Assembly: GCA_023664345.1 (NCBI GenBank) | Contig: JAMPFQ010000007.1 | Coordinates: 1-64,000, forward strand | DNA: 64,000 nt | Direction of reading: 5' to 3' | Origin: Lachnospiraceae bacterium | GTDB lineage: Bacteria > Bacillota > Clostridia > Lachnospirales > Lachnospiraceae | Part shown: positions 18,026 through 26,017 of the stretch, in pieces | How the letters are laid out: every line of letters begins with the position of its first letter | Position numbering within the stretch: position 1 is the stretch's first letter | The notes under the pieces: generated by a model | What the model was told of the DNA's origin: nothing | Database searches by the model: none | Seen by the model: only the letters and a program-made list of their open reading frames with translations | Program-made: the position numbers and the translations under genes

Positions 18026-18444
18026 GCCGTACCTCCGGATCTCTTTATCCCAAATTCTGTTTCCCCTGTCTCTTTGTTCTGAATCCCGGCTTTTTCCGCA
18101 GTCTCTATCTTTTGCTGCGTCTCCCGGTTCTTTGCTTCCGCTTCCTTTTGCTCCAGGTACACTCCCATATATACCTTGGTCAGCACGATCACTGCCAGAA
18201 AACTGATCATGGCGTAGATAATGCAGATATCCGCCAGGTATCCTTCCCCCATCATCACTGTGAGGATCGCGATGATCACAATGACCATGGTTCCCATCAT
18301 ATTGACGGACACGATCCGATCCGCCGTCCTGGGTCCGATGATAGCACGGATCAGACAGAGGATCACCAGAATGGCCAGTACGATGAGCACTGCCGTGAAC
18401 AATCCCCTGTATGCCGTTTCCAGGCCCACAATTCCCTTTCCCAT
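18022..18444 (-). CDS. mrpF: MrpF/MbhB subunit
   Basis: The 140-residue protein has three membrane helices with the MnhF pattern RAIIGPRTADRIVSVNMMGT and GYLADICIIYAMISFLAVI. The typical family member is about 90 residues; here a charged, Glu/Lys-rich tail (about 95-140) is added. The ATG at 18444, one base after the mrpE stop, follows AAAGGA; a longer open frame of 30 codons lies inside mrpE and is not used. Confidence 0.9.
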   Translation of the reverse strand: MGKGIVGLETAYRGLFTAVLIVLAILVILCLIRAIIGPRTADRIVSVNMMGTMVIVIIAILTVMMGEGYLADICIIYAMISFLAVIVLTKVYMGVYLEQKEAEAKNRETQQKIETAEKAGIQNKETGETEFGIKRSGGTA

Positions 18445-18445
18445 C

Positions 18446-18925
18446 TTATATTTCCTTTCTCCCGCTCCCGCTTTCCAGCCTGGACAGGCGTCTCTGGAAC
18501 TCCAGATCTTCGATCCCATCTGCCATGCTCTCATCCAGACAATGCACCAGATATCTGTCCCCCTCCAGCGTCACCGTGATGGTTCCCGGCGTCAGGGTGA
18601 TGGCATTGGCAAGAAATGCCCTTGCCGAAGGCGTTTTCAGATCAGAGCGGAATGAGACCAACTCCGGCACTATCTCCTCTTTCTGGGTAAGGATCAGGCG
18701 GATGACCGCGAAGTTTGCCAGCGTGATCTCTTTCAGCAGCAAAAAGACAAAAGCGATCACCTGGAATGCTTTCTTTATATTCTGCCTTTCCTTTGCCAGG
18801 CTGTAGCCCATGAACCTGCAGGAAAAGCCAAACATCGCCGCCGCTATCGCCACCCCAAAAACGGCGATCTCCAAAGTGAATCTGCCGTTAAAAATGACCC
18901 AGAGCAAAAAATATATGAAAAACAT
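18446..18925 (-). CDS. mrpE: MrpE/MbhA subunit
   Basis: The 159-residue MnhE-family protein has two or three N-terminal membrane helices and the C-terminal family motif NAITLTPGTITVTLEGDRYLVHCLD. It is the first gene of the ten-gene antiporter operon. Two ATGs compete: 18937 and 18925. The second is chosen because GGAGGG lies five bases before it, whereas nothing resembling a ribosome site precedes the first. A promoter is visible at 18967-18995. Confidence 0.9.
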   Translation of the reverse strand: MFFIYFLLWVIFNGRFTLEIAVFGVAIAAAMFGFSCRFMGYSLAKERQNIKKAFQVIAFVFLLLKEITLANFAVIRLILTQKEEIVPELVSFRSDLKTPSARAFLANAITLTPGTITVTLEGDRYLVHCLDESMADGIEDLEFQRRLSRLESGSGRKEI

Positions 18926-18966
18926 AAGTCCCTCCATTTCGGCCCATCTCTGTTTTGAGCATCCAC

Positions 18967-18995
18967 ATTATACTCCCGTAAATAAAAAAAGACAA
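18967..18995 (-). promoter_or_regulatory. Promoter of the mrp operon
   Basis: On the minus strand TTGTCT (18990-18995) and a perfect TATAAT (18967-18972) are 17 bases apart. The -35 box lies inside the terminator hairpin of the upstream gene. Confidence 0.6.
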
Positions 18996-19017
18996 TAACC
19001 TTATTTATTGTCTTTTT
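18986..19017 (-). terminator. Terminator of the cytidylate-kinase-like gene
   Basis: AAAAAGACAATAA (18986-18998) and TTATTGTCTTTTT (19005-19017) form an AT-rich 13-bp stem ending in a T-run on the minus strand, 12 bases past the upstream stop codon. Confidence 0.65.
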
Positions 19018-19029
19018 CAATATCATACG

Positions 19030-19515
19030 TCAGATGATCTCAACTCTTTCAAAATATTTCATCAGGATATCCGCACAGTTTTCCGCGCCCAGCCGGGAAG
19101 TGTCCAGGATCATGTGGTAGTTGTTCACATCCCCCCACACTTTACCGGTATTTGCATGATAATACTCTGCCCGCTCCCTGTCATTGCGCTCCAGCATCTT
19201 CTTCGCGTCTTCATAGGAAAGACATTCCTTCTTCATGATCCGCTGGATGCGATCCTCCTTGTCAGCACAGACATATACATTGAAGACATTTGGCTGATCT
19301 TTCAGAATCTCGGAAGCGCAGCGCCCCAATATGATACAGGAATGATTCGCCAGTTCCCTGATGACCTCTGCCTCATCATGGTAATCATTCCCTTCCAGTT
19401 CATGCTCAATGTATGCCTTATCAAAAACAGGAATCTCAAGTCTCTTCGACAGGTCGTCTGCTATCATGCTGGCGCCGGTGCCAAAACGACGGCTCAAAGT
19501 AATAACCAGATTCAT
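19030..19515 (-). CDS. Cytidylate kinase-like family protein
   Basis: The 161-residue protein starts with a modified nucleotide-binding loop (SRRFGTGASMIADDLSKRLEIPVFDK), the pattern of the cytidylate_kin2 family, which lacks a biochemically proven role in most bacteria. Residues EDRIQRIMKKECLSYEDAKKMLERNDRERAEYY match the LID-like segment. The start at 19515 follows GGAGGAGG; the frame is open 27 residues upstream without such a site. The gene is transcribed alone, with a hairpin (TTGACACA/TGTGTCAA, 19609-19633) upstream. Confidence 0.85.
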   Translation of the reverse strand: MNLVITLSRRFGTGASMIADDLSKRLEIPVFDKAYIEHELEGNDYHDEAEVIRELANHSCIILGRCASEILKDQPNVFNVYVCADKEDRIQRIMKKECLSYEDAKKMLERNDRERAEYYHANTGKVWGDVNNYHMILDTSRLGAENCADILMKYFERVEII

Positions 19516-19608
19516 AGTCACTCCTCCTCCGCTTTTAACAGTTATCCGACCAGAACAAGGATAGTATACCATGTTTCCATGCGCTTCAGCGCACACTCAA
19601 TTCAGAAG

Positions 19609-19633
19609 TTGACACAATATCTTTCTGTGTCAA
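19609..19633. promoter_or_regulatory. Inverted repeat upstream of the kinase-like gene
   Basis: TTGACACA and TGTGTCAA are perfect 8-bp arms with a 9-base spacer, about 95 bases upstream of the start codon. A TATACT box at 19564-19569 on the minus strand may be the -10 of the gene. This is a candidate operator; no regulator is known. Confidence 0.4.
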
Positions 19634-19675
19634 CATTATAGCATATAATACAAAAAGTGACAAGTTTTGATTCGG

Positions 19676-20572
19676 TCAGCTGCCGTACTTCTCCAGATAC
19701 TCCCGCGCTTCCTGCGGCGTCAGCGCAAATCTTTTTTCCAGTTTTTGCATGATCTTTCCACTGGAAAAACCTTCCTCCAGATTATCCGCAATCATGGCAA
19801 AGATGCCTTCAAGCAGTCCCTCTTTCCGTCCTTCCTGCCGCCCCTCCTGTCGTCCTTCCCGCCGGGCAGCCTCTATATCATCTTCAAACAGTTCCATCAA
19901 CGCCTCGCACATCTCTTTCCCCTCCTTAAATCTCTCCCTGTTCGCACGGACTATCAGATCCATAGCCGATCTGTACAGGGTATCGTCACTATGCTTCCCA
20001 TACTCCTGTACCAGGCGTTCCATATGCTCTCCCTGCTGCAGATTATCCGTCAGGCTGCTGAGCCACAGGTTCTTCTCCGGTGACAGCCGGGATGTTACGA
20101 TCAGCTGCATGGGAAATATGTCACCCTTTATGTAATATACGCCCGCTTCCTGCCTCTCCACGCACAGGTGCCGTTCCTCTTCCAGATATCGGATCAACTT
20201 GTACGGGTGATGGTGGCTCACAAAGGATATGGTGATCTCGGATGCGCTGATGGCATCCTCCCCCTGCGCATCCGCCTTATAAAAGCACGCATATCCGCAC
20301 ACCTTATAGTAATCATCTATCCCCAGATGATCTACAGGGCTCTTGTACTCCAGGATATTGTGGGTGCGGAATATCCGTCCGATATTTTTCTGTATTTTCG
20401 CGTTCGGATCCTTTTTGATGATCAGCACATCGATCTCCATCGGTTTCGTACCCAGCTGATACTCATTGCAGAAACGGAACTCCTCCGTTTCCCCTGAAAA
20501 TTCAATCCGGGTACAGGCGTAAAATGCCGGATGCCACTGGAACATCCTGAAAGTCTTTTGTACTTCTTCCAT
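19676..20572 (-). CDS. Rpn-like PD-(D/E)XK nuclease family protein
   Basis: The 298-residue protein has an N-terminal nuclease-like core (about 10-110) with the Asp in METTD-like context (KPMEIDVLII) and the ExK-type motif in NILEYKSP, as in Rpn and related recombination-promoting nucleases. The central part is helical, and residues about 235-255 contain the repeat EGRQ/EGRK in tandem before a C-terminal helical domain ending LTPQEAREYLEKYGS. AGGAGG precedes the ATG by 5 bases. These proteins are abundant and variable in Lachnospiraceae; the DNA repeats allow easy length change. It is unrelated in operon structure to its neighbours. Confidence 0.72.
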   Translation of the reverse strand: MEEVQKTFRMFQWHPAFYACTRIEFSGETEEFRFCNEYQLGTKPMEIDVLIIKKDPNAKIQKNIGRIFRTHNILEYKSPVDHLGIDDYYKVCGYACFYKADAQGEDAISASEITISFVSHHHPYKLIRYLEEERHLCVERQEAGVYYIKGDIFPMQLIVTSRLSPEKNLWLSSLTDNLQQGEHMERLVQEYGKHSDDTLYRSAMDLIVRANRERFKEGKEMCEALMELFEDDIEAARREGRQEGRQEGRKEGLLEGIFAMIADNLEEGFSSGKIMQKLEKRFALTPQEAREYLEKYGS

Positions 20573-20838
20573 CTGACCTCCTACAGGAAGCGGGAAAGTC
20601 CGCTCTTCAGGAGTTCCTCTTTCAAAAAACTCCTGCTAAAAATTGGGATCAAAAGCATGAATTTTCTGAAAGAAACAGGCAGGAATAAAAAACTTCCCCT
20701 GTTAAATGGATTAAAATATAGAATACGGCAAGCAATACTTCCGTATTTGGTATGTTGTAGAAAATTTGCTTTTATTTAACATACCACATCAGCCGGGAAA
20801 AAGCAAGCAAAAATCTGTAAATATCTTAACCGGAATCT
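20573..20838. other. Non-coding spacer with several hairpins
   Basis: Three stem-loops can be seen: AGGAGTT/AACTCCT near 20610-20635, AATACGG/CCGTATT (20722-20747) and GGTATGTT/AACATACC (20749-20785). The last two lie back to back downstream of the BlaR1 gene and may contribute to its termination. No ORF is supported. Confidence 0.45.
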
Positions 20839-21014
20839 CGCCAATGGGTAACAGTTCAGACAGGGCACTGAACTGTTACGAGAATGCACACAAAACGCAA
20901 AAAAATGCGTTTTGGCGCCCGCAAGTCTCGCAAAAATTGCAGGGCAATCACGATTGCCCTGGAACGCAATTTTGACTTCGCGGGAGGGGCTGTCTGAACT
21001 GTTACCGCCAATGG
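20839..21014. mobile_element. MITE-like element (20848-21005) with 9-bp target duplication
   Basis: The 158-bp element is bounded by perfect 16-bp terminal inverted repeats, GTAACAGTTCAGACAG (20848-20863) and its complement (20990-21005). It is flanked on both sides by the same 9 bases, CGCCAATGG (20839-20847 and 21006-21014), a target site duplication. It has no ORF but strong internal symmetry: a second copy of the TIR core (CTGAACTGTTAC, 20868-20879), AAAACGCA/TGCGTTTT, and AGGGCAATC-AC-GATTGCCCT nested in CCCGCAAGTC/GACTTCGCGGG. The right TIR supplies the stop codon of the BlaR1 gene. Confidence 0.9.
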
Positions 21015-22756
21015 AACAGCGTGTGAAAGGAATCTTTATGATCAAAATGCAGTTCCCGGCTCCCACCCTCGTAGCCGGCAATGGTTATGGCAATATCGTC
21101 CCCCTCCCGTTTCAGGCCATAAATATATTCCTCTTCCAGATCGAACACGGCGATCATGTTCATCTTCCAGTCATAGATCACGCCCTGACTGCCAACAGTA
21201 CCCGCATAGATCACGCTTTCCACAGGGTTATCCAACGCTTTCCAGTTCTCATCCCACGTAAGGAGCGAACCTGTATATTCCCACTCCCATTGCCCGCTCC
21301 TGGTACTGTAAAAGCCATAGTAAGCGCTGTCGGGGCTGATATGCCCCTCCACCACGATATATTCGCCGAACTCCCGGATGCTTTCAAGTGCGTTGACCTG
21401 ATCACAGAGGTCTGTCATCCTATACGCCTCCCCGTCAATGGCGATCGTTATGTTGTATACATCTCCTGTAACAGTCACAATATGCCCGGAGGAAAGTTCC
21501 ACCGGTCCGGGGAATCGGCTGTTGATGGAATCAGGAGCGTTTTCTCCGATGCTCCGGTTGTCTTCCTGTGCTGCAGCGGGCTGAATCGGATCTCCATCTG
21601 CGGAAGCAGGTTCCCTATTTCCATTGCTTTCCGCAGAAAGTATCACGCCGGAATCACTGCTTTCTCCGCTTTCCTCCGAAAGCATCTCTGCGGGAATACC
21701 GCCCTTATCGCCATCCTCCGACGGCCTGCCCGTGAGCAGGCATACTGCCAGACCGGAAAGCAGGATCACCGCAAGCGCAGCAGCCGCAGCCATCGGCTTT
21801 CTGTACCTGACAATGTGCCTGATCCGACTCTGTGTATCTCCCTCGCCGAAAGCAATGGGGGCTCCCGCAAGACAGGATCTCCCTTCACTCAGCCTGAGAA
21901 GCGTATCCGCATATGCACACCTGCTGTCCTCTCCCAGCACTCGCAGGACCGCCTCGTCACAGGATAACTCTATATCCCTGCTCATGAAAAACAGCGCCAC
22001 CCACACAAGCGGATGGAACCAGTAAGCGCAAGTGATGAGATAAGCCGCCATTTTGGCCAGATGATCCCTCCTCTTGATGTGCATCCTTTCATGCAGGATC
22101 ACATAAGCCATATCTTTCTCCCCCAGTTCCGAGGGCAGATAGATCTTCGGTGAAAAAATGCCCATGACAAACGCGGTGGGTATGCCGTCCGCCAGATAGC
22201 AGTTATCTTTCTGCTTTATGCTGCACCGCAGCTTTCTCTTTAAACGCAGGCAGGATATCCCCCCATACAGCAGACACCCCAGGCATCCTGTTCCCCAGAC
22301 AGCGAACAGGGGCATCCAGATGCCTTTTCCCCTGTACAAGGCCTTCGGTGCAGACATGCTGCCCGTGCCCTGTTGTTCTCCCTGTGATCCCATTGGCATA
22401 CCGATATTTATGCTTTCCGGTCGCTCTTTCCATGCTCCCGCATTTTCGGCACTCTGTGCTCCCGCCGACGCAGACACGCCATCTCCCGCCAGCGTCTGAT
22501 CAGAATACTCTCCCCTGTTTTCCACCAGAACATACTGCATACCGCCTTTTGTCCACAAACCCACAGGGCTTTCCGGCTGGATGGGCATCAGCAGCCGGAC
22601 GAACAGGATCAGCCACAGCAAACAGGCATATTTCTTCGGCGCCCGGCAAAGGGCAAAAAACGCCCTTACCAAAACCAGCACACAAAAAATGACCGCCGCC
22701 TGCACACTGATTTCCAGCAGCCCCCTGACCAGATCTTCTCCCACAGTTCCCGCCAT
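21002..22756 (-). CDS. BlaR1-type M56 family sensor-protease
   Basis: The 584-residue protein has four N-terminal membrane helices with a cytoplasmic zinc protease domain between helices three and four: HERMH (HExxH motif) and LSCDEAVL. A low-complexity segment near 100-150 lies in the first extracytoplasmic region. After the last helix (about 325-345), an extracytoplasmic sensor domain of about 240 residues follows. It is not a recognisable penicillin-binding domain. The start overlaps the BlaI stop (TGATG). The C-terminus was changed by the MITE: without it the reading would continue R-D-S-G before its own TAA; now it ends FHWR with a stop inside the element. Zinc protease activity likely cleaves the partner BlaI repressor. 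Confidence 0.88.
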   Translation of the reverse strand: MAGTVGEDLVRGLLEISVQAAVIFCVLVLVRAFFALCRAPKKYACLLWLILFVRLLMPIQPESPVGLWTKGGMQYVLVENRGEYSDQTLAGDGVSASAGAQSAENAGAWKERPESINIGMPMGSQGEQQGTGSMSAPKALYRGKGIWMPLFAVWGTGCLGCLLYGGISCLRLKRKLRCSIKQKDNCYLADGIPTAFVMGIFSPKIYLPSELGEKDMAYVILHERMHIKRRDHLAKMAAYLITCAYWFHPLVWVALFFMSRDIELSCDEAVLRVLGEDSRCAYADTLLRLSEGRSCLAGAPIAFGEGDTQSRIRHIVRYRKPMAAAAALAVILLSGLAVCLLTGRPSEDGDKGGIPAEMLSEESGESSDSGVILSAESNGNREPASADGDPIQPAAAQEDNRSIGENAPDSINSRFPGPVELSSGHIVTVTGDVYNITIAIDGEAYRMTDLCDQVNALESIREFGEYIVVEGHISPDSAYYGFYSTRSGQWEWEYTGSLLTWDENWKALDNPVESVIYAGTVGSQGVIYDWKMNMIAVFDLEEEYIYGLKREGDDIAITIAGYEGGSRELHFDHKDSFHTLFHWR

Positions 22757-23112
22757 CACTCATTCTCCTCTATAATCTCTCTCAGTTTCCTGACTTCTTC
22801 CTCGTTCAGCTTCCGCCGGGAAGTAAAGGCTGTCAGGAATCCCGGCAGGGATCCCTGAAAAGAACGATCCACATATGCCTCGCTCTGTCGCGCGTAAAAA
22901 TCTTCTTTTGCCATCCGCACGAACACCGTCCCCTCCCGGTTCTCAAAAAGTCCCCGACCGCTGAGTTTCTTTAATACGGTGTAGGTAGTAGTCCTTTTCC
23001 ATCCCAGTTCTTTCTCGCAAAGCTTTGTCAGTTCCGCGGTAGTAAGCGGGGCATTTTCCCACACGATATCCGCAAACCTGCCCTCCACCGCTCCCAGACT
23101 GTATTCTTCCAT
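22756..23112 (-). CDS. BlaI/MecI family repressor
   Basis: The 118-residue protein has an N-terminal winged helix (about 10-75; LTTAELTKLCEKELGWKRTTTYTVLKKLSGRG) and a C-terminal dimerisation helix region, the standard BlaI layout. The ATG at 23112 follows AAGGAG; the frame runs 15 codons further into the promoter. It precedes the protease gene with overlap, so repressor and sensor are co-expressed. Two palindromic sites in its own promoter (23139-23155 and 23163-23179) indicate autoregulation. Confidence 0.92.
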   Translation of the reverse strand: MEEYSLGAVEGRFADIVWENAPLTTAELTKLCEKELGWKRTTTYTVLKKLSGRGLFENREGTVFVRMAKEDFYARQSEAYVDRSFQGSLPGFLTAFTSRRKLNEEEVRKLREIIEENE

Positions 23113-23138
23113 GATCCTGCTCCTTCCGTCAGATGTGC

Positions 23139-23190
23139 GTCTATCATGTATAGACATTTATAGTCTATCTCCTATAGACGCCTTTGTCAA
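23139..23190 (-). promoter_or_regulatory. BlaI promoter with two operators GTCTAT-N5-ATAGAC
   Basis: Two perfect 17-bp palindromes, GTCTAT-CATGT-ATAGAC (23139-23155) and GTCTAT-CTCCT-ATAGAC (23163-23179), lie 24 bp apart. On the minus strand TTGACA (23185-23190) and TAGACT (23162-23167) are 17 bases apart, so the second operator fills the promoter spacer and overlaps the -10 box. Repression by the adjacent BlaI follows naturally. Confidence 0.8.
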
Positions 23191-23248
23191 TCTTTTTTAT
23201 AAATTTATTTTCAAGCTTTACATCCTGATCGTTATATGATATTTTAAT

Positions 23249-23284
23249 GTATAGATAGTCTATACTATCGAGTTTCTATATAAT
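23249..23284 (+). promoter_or_regulatory. Promoter and palindrome upstream of the PadR gene
   Basis: GTATAGA-TAG-TCTATAC (23249-23265) and the overlapping GATAGT-CTAT-ACTATC (23254-23269) lie over the weak -35 region of a promoter with a perfect TATAAT at 23279-23284. The half-sites ATAGA/TCTAT resemble the nearby BlaI operators in opposite order, so either PadR or BlaI might bind. Confidence 0.5.
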
Positions 23285-23314
23285 ATTGCATCCGTTTGCA
23301 GAAAGAGGTTCTTT

Positions 23315-23638
23315 ATGGATAGAAAACTGTTTCAGGCCAGCTATTTTGATATGATCGTCTTAAAATTACTGCGCGAAAGGGATATGTACGGCTATGAGAT
23401 CATTGAGGAGATCTCTTCACGTTCGGAAAATATCTGTGACATAAAGGCAGGGACATTATACCCGATCCTGGCGTCACTGACGGAACAGGGATGGATCGAA
23501 CCCTATGAGAAACCTACAGAACAGAAAAGGATCAGAAAATATTATAAGATCACGCTGTCGGGCATCCATGCCTTAGAGGATAAAAAGGAAAACTGGCAGA
23601 ACTATTGCCAGCTGATCAATGGCCTGATCGGGCCATAA
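23315..23638 (+). CDS. PadR family transcriptional regulator
   Basis: The 107-residue protein is a short PadR winged-helix repressor: DMIVLKLLRERDMYGYEIIEEI, IKAGTLYPILASLTEQGWIEPY and KYYKITLSG are the usual conserved blocks. AAAGAGG lies 7 bases before the ATG. PadR genes in Firmicutes are very often followed by a membrane protein with a permease prefix domain, as here (90 bases downstream), and control it. Confidence 0.92.
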   Translation: MDRKLFQASYFDMIVLKLLRERDMYGYEIIEEISSRSENICDIKAGTLYPILASLTEQGWIEPYEKPTEQKRIRKYYKITLSGIHALEDKKENWQNYCQLINGLIGP

Positions 23639-23727
23639 GACAGAATCTCATGGAATGCCGCAGAACGCGCATCTGAGATGAATGTGCGCAAAGACCAATC
23701 GGGTCGCAGAAAGGCAGAGGCACTAAC

Positions 23728-24930
23728 ATGGAAATGATAGACAAGTATCTGGATGAAGTCTGTGGATACATAAAAAACATACCATATCGGCGCACCGTCA
23801 GGCGGGAACTGCAAAACCATCTGGAAGACAGCATGGAATATGCGGGGCAAAACAACTCTGACCGTGAGGAAGCCGCCAGGCGTGCCATCGCCGAAATGGG
23901 AGACGCGCGGGAAACGGGACTCCGGCTGGACGCGCATCTTTCCGTCCGACCCAATCTACGGCTCATTCGGTATATCCTTGTGATCTTCTGCCTGTATACC
24001 GCTGCAAGCTTAAAGATAGACCCCTTTTTTCCTGAAACGATCCTGACACTGCTCACATATGGCGTATGCGCTGTCCTGTTTTCTCTTCTTCGGAAAACAG
24101 ACCTGGAGGGCAATTCCCACCTGATCAAATATCTGTACTTCGGCACCCTGTTTCTGTTATCGGCCATGAGCCTGTCAGTGGATCCTGAAACAGGAAAGGA
24201 ATGTATGTCCACAGGCGGGATCATACTGTTTTTCTGTGTCGCATTCTTTATATACAAGCGGCACAAAAGCGATGTGTCAGGCCTTATCGCCGCACTGGGC
24301 TCATTTCTGCTGCCCATCCCGCTGTTTCTGTCTGTTTCCGCATACGCGCCGCTTTTTCTTTATATCATTGCAGGCCTCCTTACATTTGTCCGCTTCCTTA
24401 CCCGGGGATGGAAACTTAACGCCCCTGACAGAATTTTTTTCTGCCTCTGCATTGCGATCACGGTCGGGATCATTGGAGTATTATGCGGGACCAGCATATC
24501 CCTCAAACGGAGCCTGTGGAATGGCTTCTTCCTGCGCGACGGCCTGAACCATTTTCCTTATCTGGCCCAACATTTCAGGACATATCCGCTGGCGGCGTGC
24601 ATGAGCCGCTACGGGAACTGGACGGCTGTTCTCTATCTTGTTGTATTCTCACTGCTTCTGGCGGAACTTATCCGGATGAAAAGAAAGGTACATTACTCCT
24701 GGGGACGGAATATGCTGGACTGCATTTTCCTGATGCTGCTCCTGAAAGGGACATTCGCGGTGCTGCTCAACCTTGGCGTTCCGCTGATCCGTTACGATAT
24801 GCTTCCGTTTGCGGGATTCGGTTTCGATCAGATATCGAACTTCCTGTTGATCATGATGGCGGAATATGTATATTGTTTTGGTGATGCTGTGTTTGGTGAT
24901 CACAGCTTTTTTGAGGAGCAAAAATGCTAA
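23728..24930 (+). CDS. Permease prefix domain membrane protein (FtsW/RodA-like C-terminus)
   Basis: The 400-residue protein begins with a soluble permease prefix domain (about 1-70; IDKYLDEVCGYIKNIPYRRTVRRELQNHLED) followed by about 10 membrane segments. The end (NLGVPLIRYDMLPFAGFGFDQISNFLL) resembles, weakly, the SEDS (FtsW/RodA/SpoVE) C-terminal segment with its invariant glycines, but the polymerase signature residues are not clearly kept. Function unknown; possibly a stress-induced envelope protein under control of the adjacent PadR. Confidence 0.65.
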   Translation: MEMIDKYLDEVCGYIKNIPYRRTVRRELQNHLEDSMEYAGQNNSDREEAARRAIAEMGDARETGLRLDAHLSVRPNLRLIRYILVIFCLYTAASLKIDPFFPETILTLLTYGVCAVLFSLLRKTDLEGNSHLIKYLYFGTLFLLSAMSLSVDPETGKECMSTGGIILFFCVAFFIYKRHKSDVSGLIAALGSFLLPIPLFLSVSAYAPLFLYIIAGLLTFVRFLTRGWKLNAPDRIFFCLCIAITVGIIGVLCGTSISLKRSLWNGFFLRDGLNHFPYLAQHFRTYPLAACMSRYGNWTAVLYLVVFSLLLAELIRMKRKVHYSWGRNMLDCIFLMLLLKGTFAVLLNLGVPLIRYDMLPFAGFGFDQISNFLLIMMAEYVYCFGDAVFGDHSFFEEQKC

Positions 24931-24959
24931 GCCACAGATCTTACTCCATGGCTTAGCAT
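24919..24959 (-). terminator. Terminator between the prefix-domain gene and LysM gene 1
   Basis: ATGCTAAGCCA (24924-24934) and TGGCTTAGCAT (24949-24959) form a perfect 11-bp stem followed on the minus strand by TTTTT. It also spans the stop codon of the plus-strand gene and may end both transcripts. Confidence 0.8.
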
Positions 24960-24979
24960 CTATATCACTGTTTCCATAT

Positions 24980-25996
24980 TTACCGGTTGATCTTCTGGCC
25001 TACCGTGATCTTATTGGGATCCTTGATCTGGGGATTTTTGGCCAGCAGCTGCTGTAATGTCATATTGTTTGCCCTCGCGATCCTGCTCAGGCTGTCGCCG
25101 GACTTCACCTCATAGGTTCCGCCCTCTCCGGCTGACGCGGTTCCTGCTCTGTTCCCAAAATGCTGCGCCAGGTACAAAGGGCCGTACCAGGGGATATCGT
25201 TATCAAGGGCCGCGCCTGCGGGAATGACGATCACATATTCCTTATCCTGGTAGGTAAACTCCATCTTTAAAGATACGTCACCCTTTGCCAGCAGTTCTTT
25301 CATAACGGAATTGGACAGCGCCGAAATGCCCTCGTCCATAACGACGGTAGAGCCGGACGGCGCCGCTTCGATCTCTTCGGTCACTTCATCCTCATAGGCA
25401 GCGGTTTCTCTTTCAGCGCTGCTGCCAGCAGAAACGCTGCCGGATGAACTGCTGGCGGAAGAAGCGTTGTTGGAAGGATTGCTGTCGGACGGTGAAACGA
25501 CAGGGGCATTGGACAGGCTGGCGTCCGGTGTCACCTCGCCTACATACAACAATGTATGAAGATCTTCTGTAACACCAAACACATTGTCCCCATTTGCGTC
25601 TCTTCCGATATGTAATTGAACATATACAGAATAAGATGTACCGTTTTTAAGATGATCAACAATACAACTGCCACCAGTCTGTCCATCCGCACACTCCATT
25701 CTGTAATCCTCTTCACTTAAATCATTGATCGTTTGGGTATTAGCATTCTCAATCGCTCCCTCTGCTGCAATAAAGTCCATGTAATTGTCAAATGACCCCG
25801 CACAAAAATTAGGTATATTGCTCCTCCACTGTATCGTGACCTGCCCGTTCCCCGGCGTGAGCGTAAAGGAACTGGCAGTCATGTGCGCCGTGGGATCCGT
25901 GCATAGCGTAGCCGCCTGCGCCGTTGCGGGCATCATTAAGGGACCTCCGACTGCCAGCGCCCCACCTAATAACAACGCTAAAATTCTTCTTTTCAT
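24980..25996 (-). CDS. Secreted LysM domain protein (copy 1)
   Basis: The 338-residue protein has a signal peptide (MKRRILALLLGGALAVGG... ending near TAQA), a fibronectin-III-like region (TLTPGNGQVTIQW, then NGTSYSVYVQLHI), a Ser/Asn-rich linker (about 175-205), an unknown domain (about 215-285) and a C-terminal LysM (YEVKSGDSLSRIARANNMTLQQLLAKNPQI...NKITVGQKI) that should bind peptidoglycan. AGGAGG lies 8 bases before the ATG at 25996. A closely related gene lies 173 bases upstream; the last 160 residues or so are nearly identical, the first 150 have diverged. Confidence 0.88.
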   Translation of the reverse strand: MKRRILALLLGGALAVGGPLMMPATAQAATLCTDPTAHMTASSFTLTPGNGQVTIQWRSNIPNFCAGSFDNYMDFIAAEGAIENANTQTINDLSEEDYRMECADGQTGGSCIVDHLKNGTSYSVYVQLHIGRDANGDNVFGVTEDLHTLLYVGEVTPDASLSNAPVVSPSDSNPSNNASSASSSSGSVSAGSSAERETAAYEDEVTEEIEAAPSGSTVVMDEGISALSNSVMKELLAKGDVSLKMEFTYQDKEYVIVIPAGAALDNDIPWYGPLYLAQHFGNRAGTASAGEGGTYEVKSGDSLSRIARANNMTLQQLLAKNPQIKDPNKITVGQKINR

Positions 25997-26017
25997 TTCA
26001 TAGTCCTCCTGTCTCAA

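Noticed and set aside
9204..18925. Complex I or a hydrogenase operon
   Set aside because: Only membrane subunits are present; MnhE, F and G homologues and the lack of redox subunits point to an Mrp/Mbh-type antiporter.
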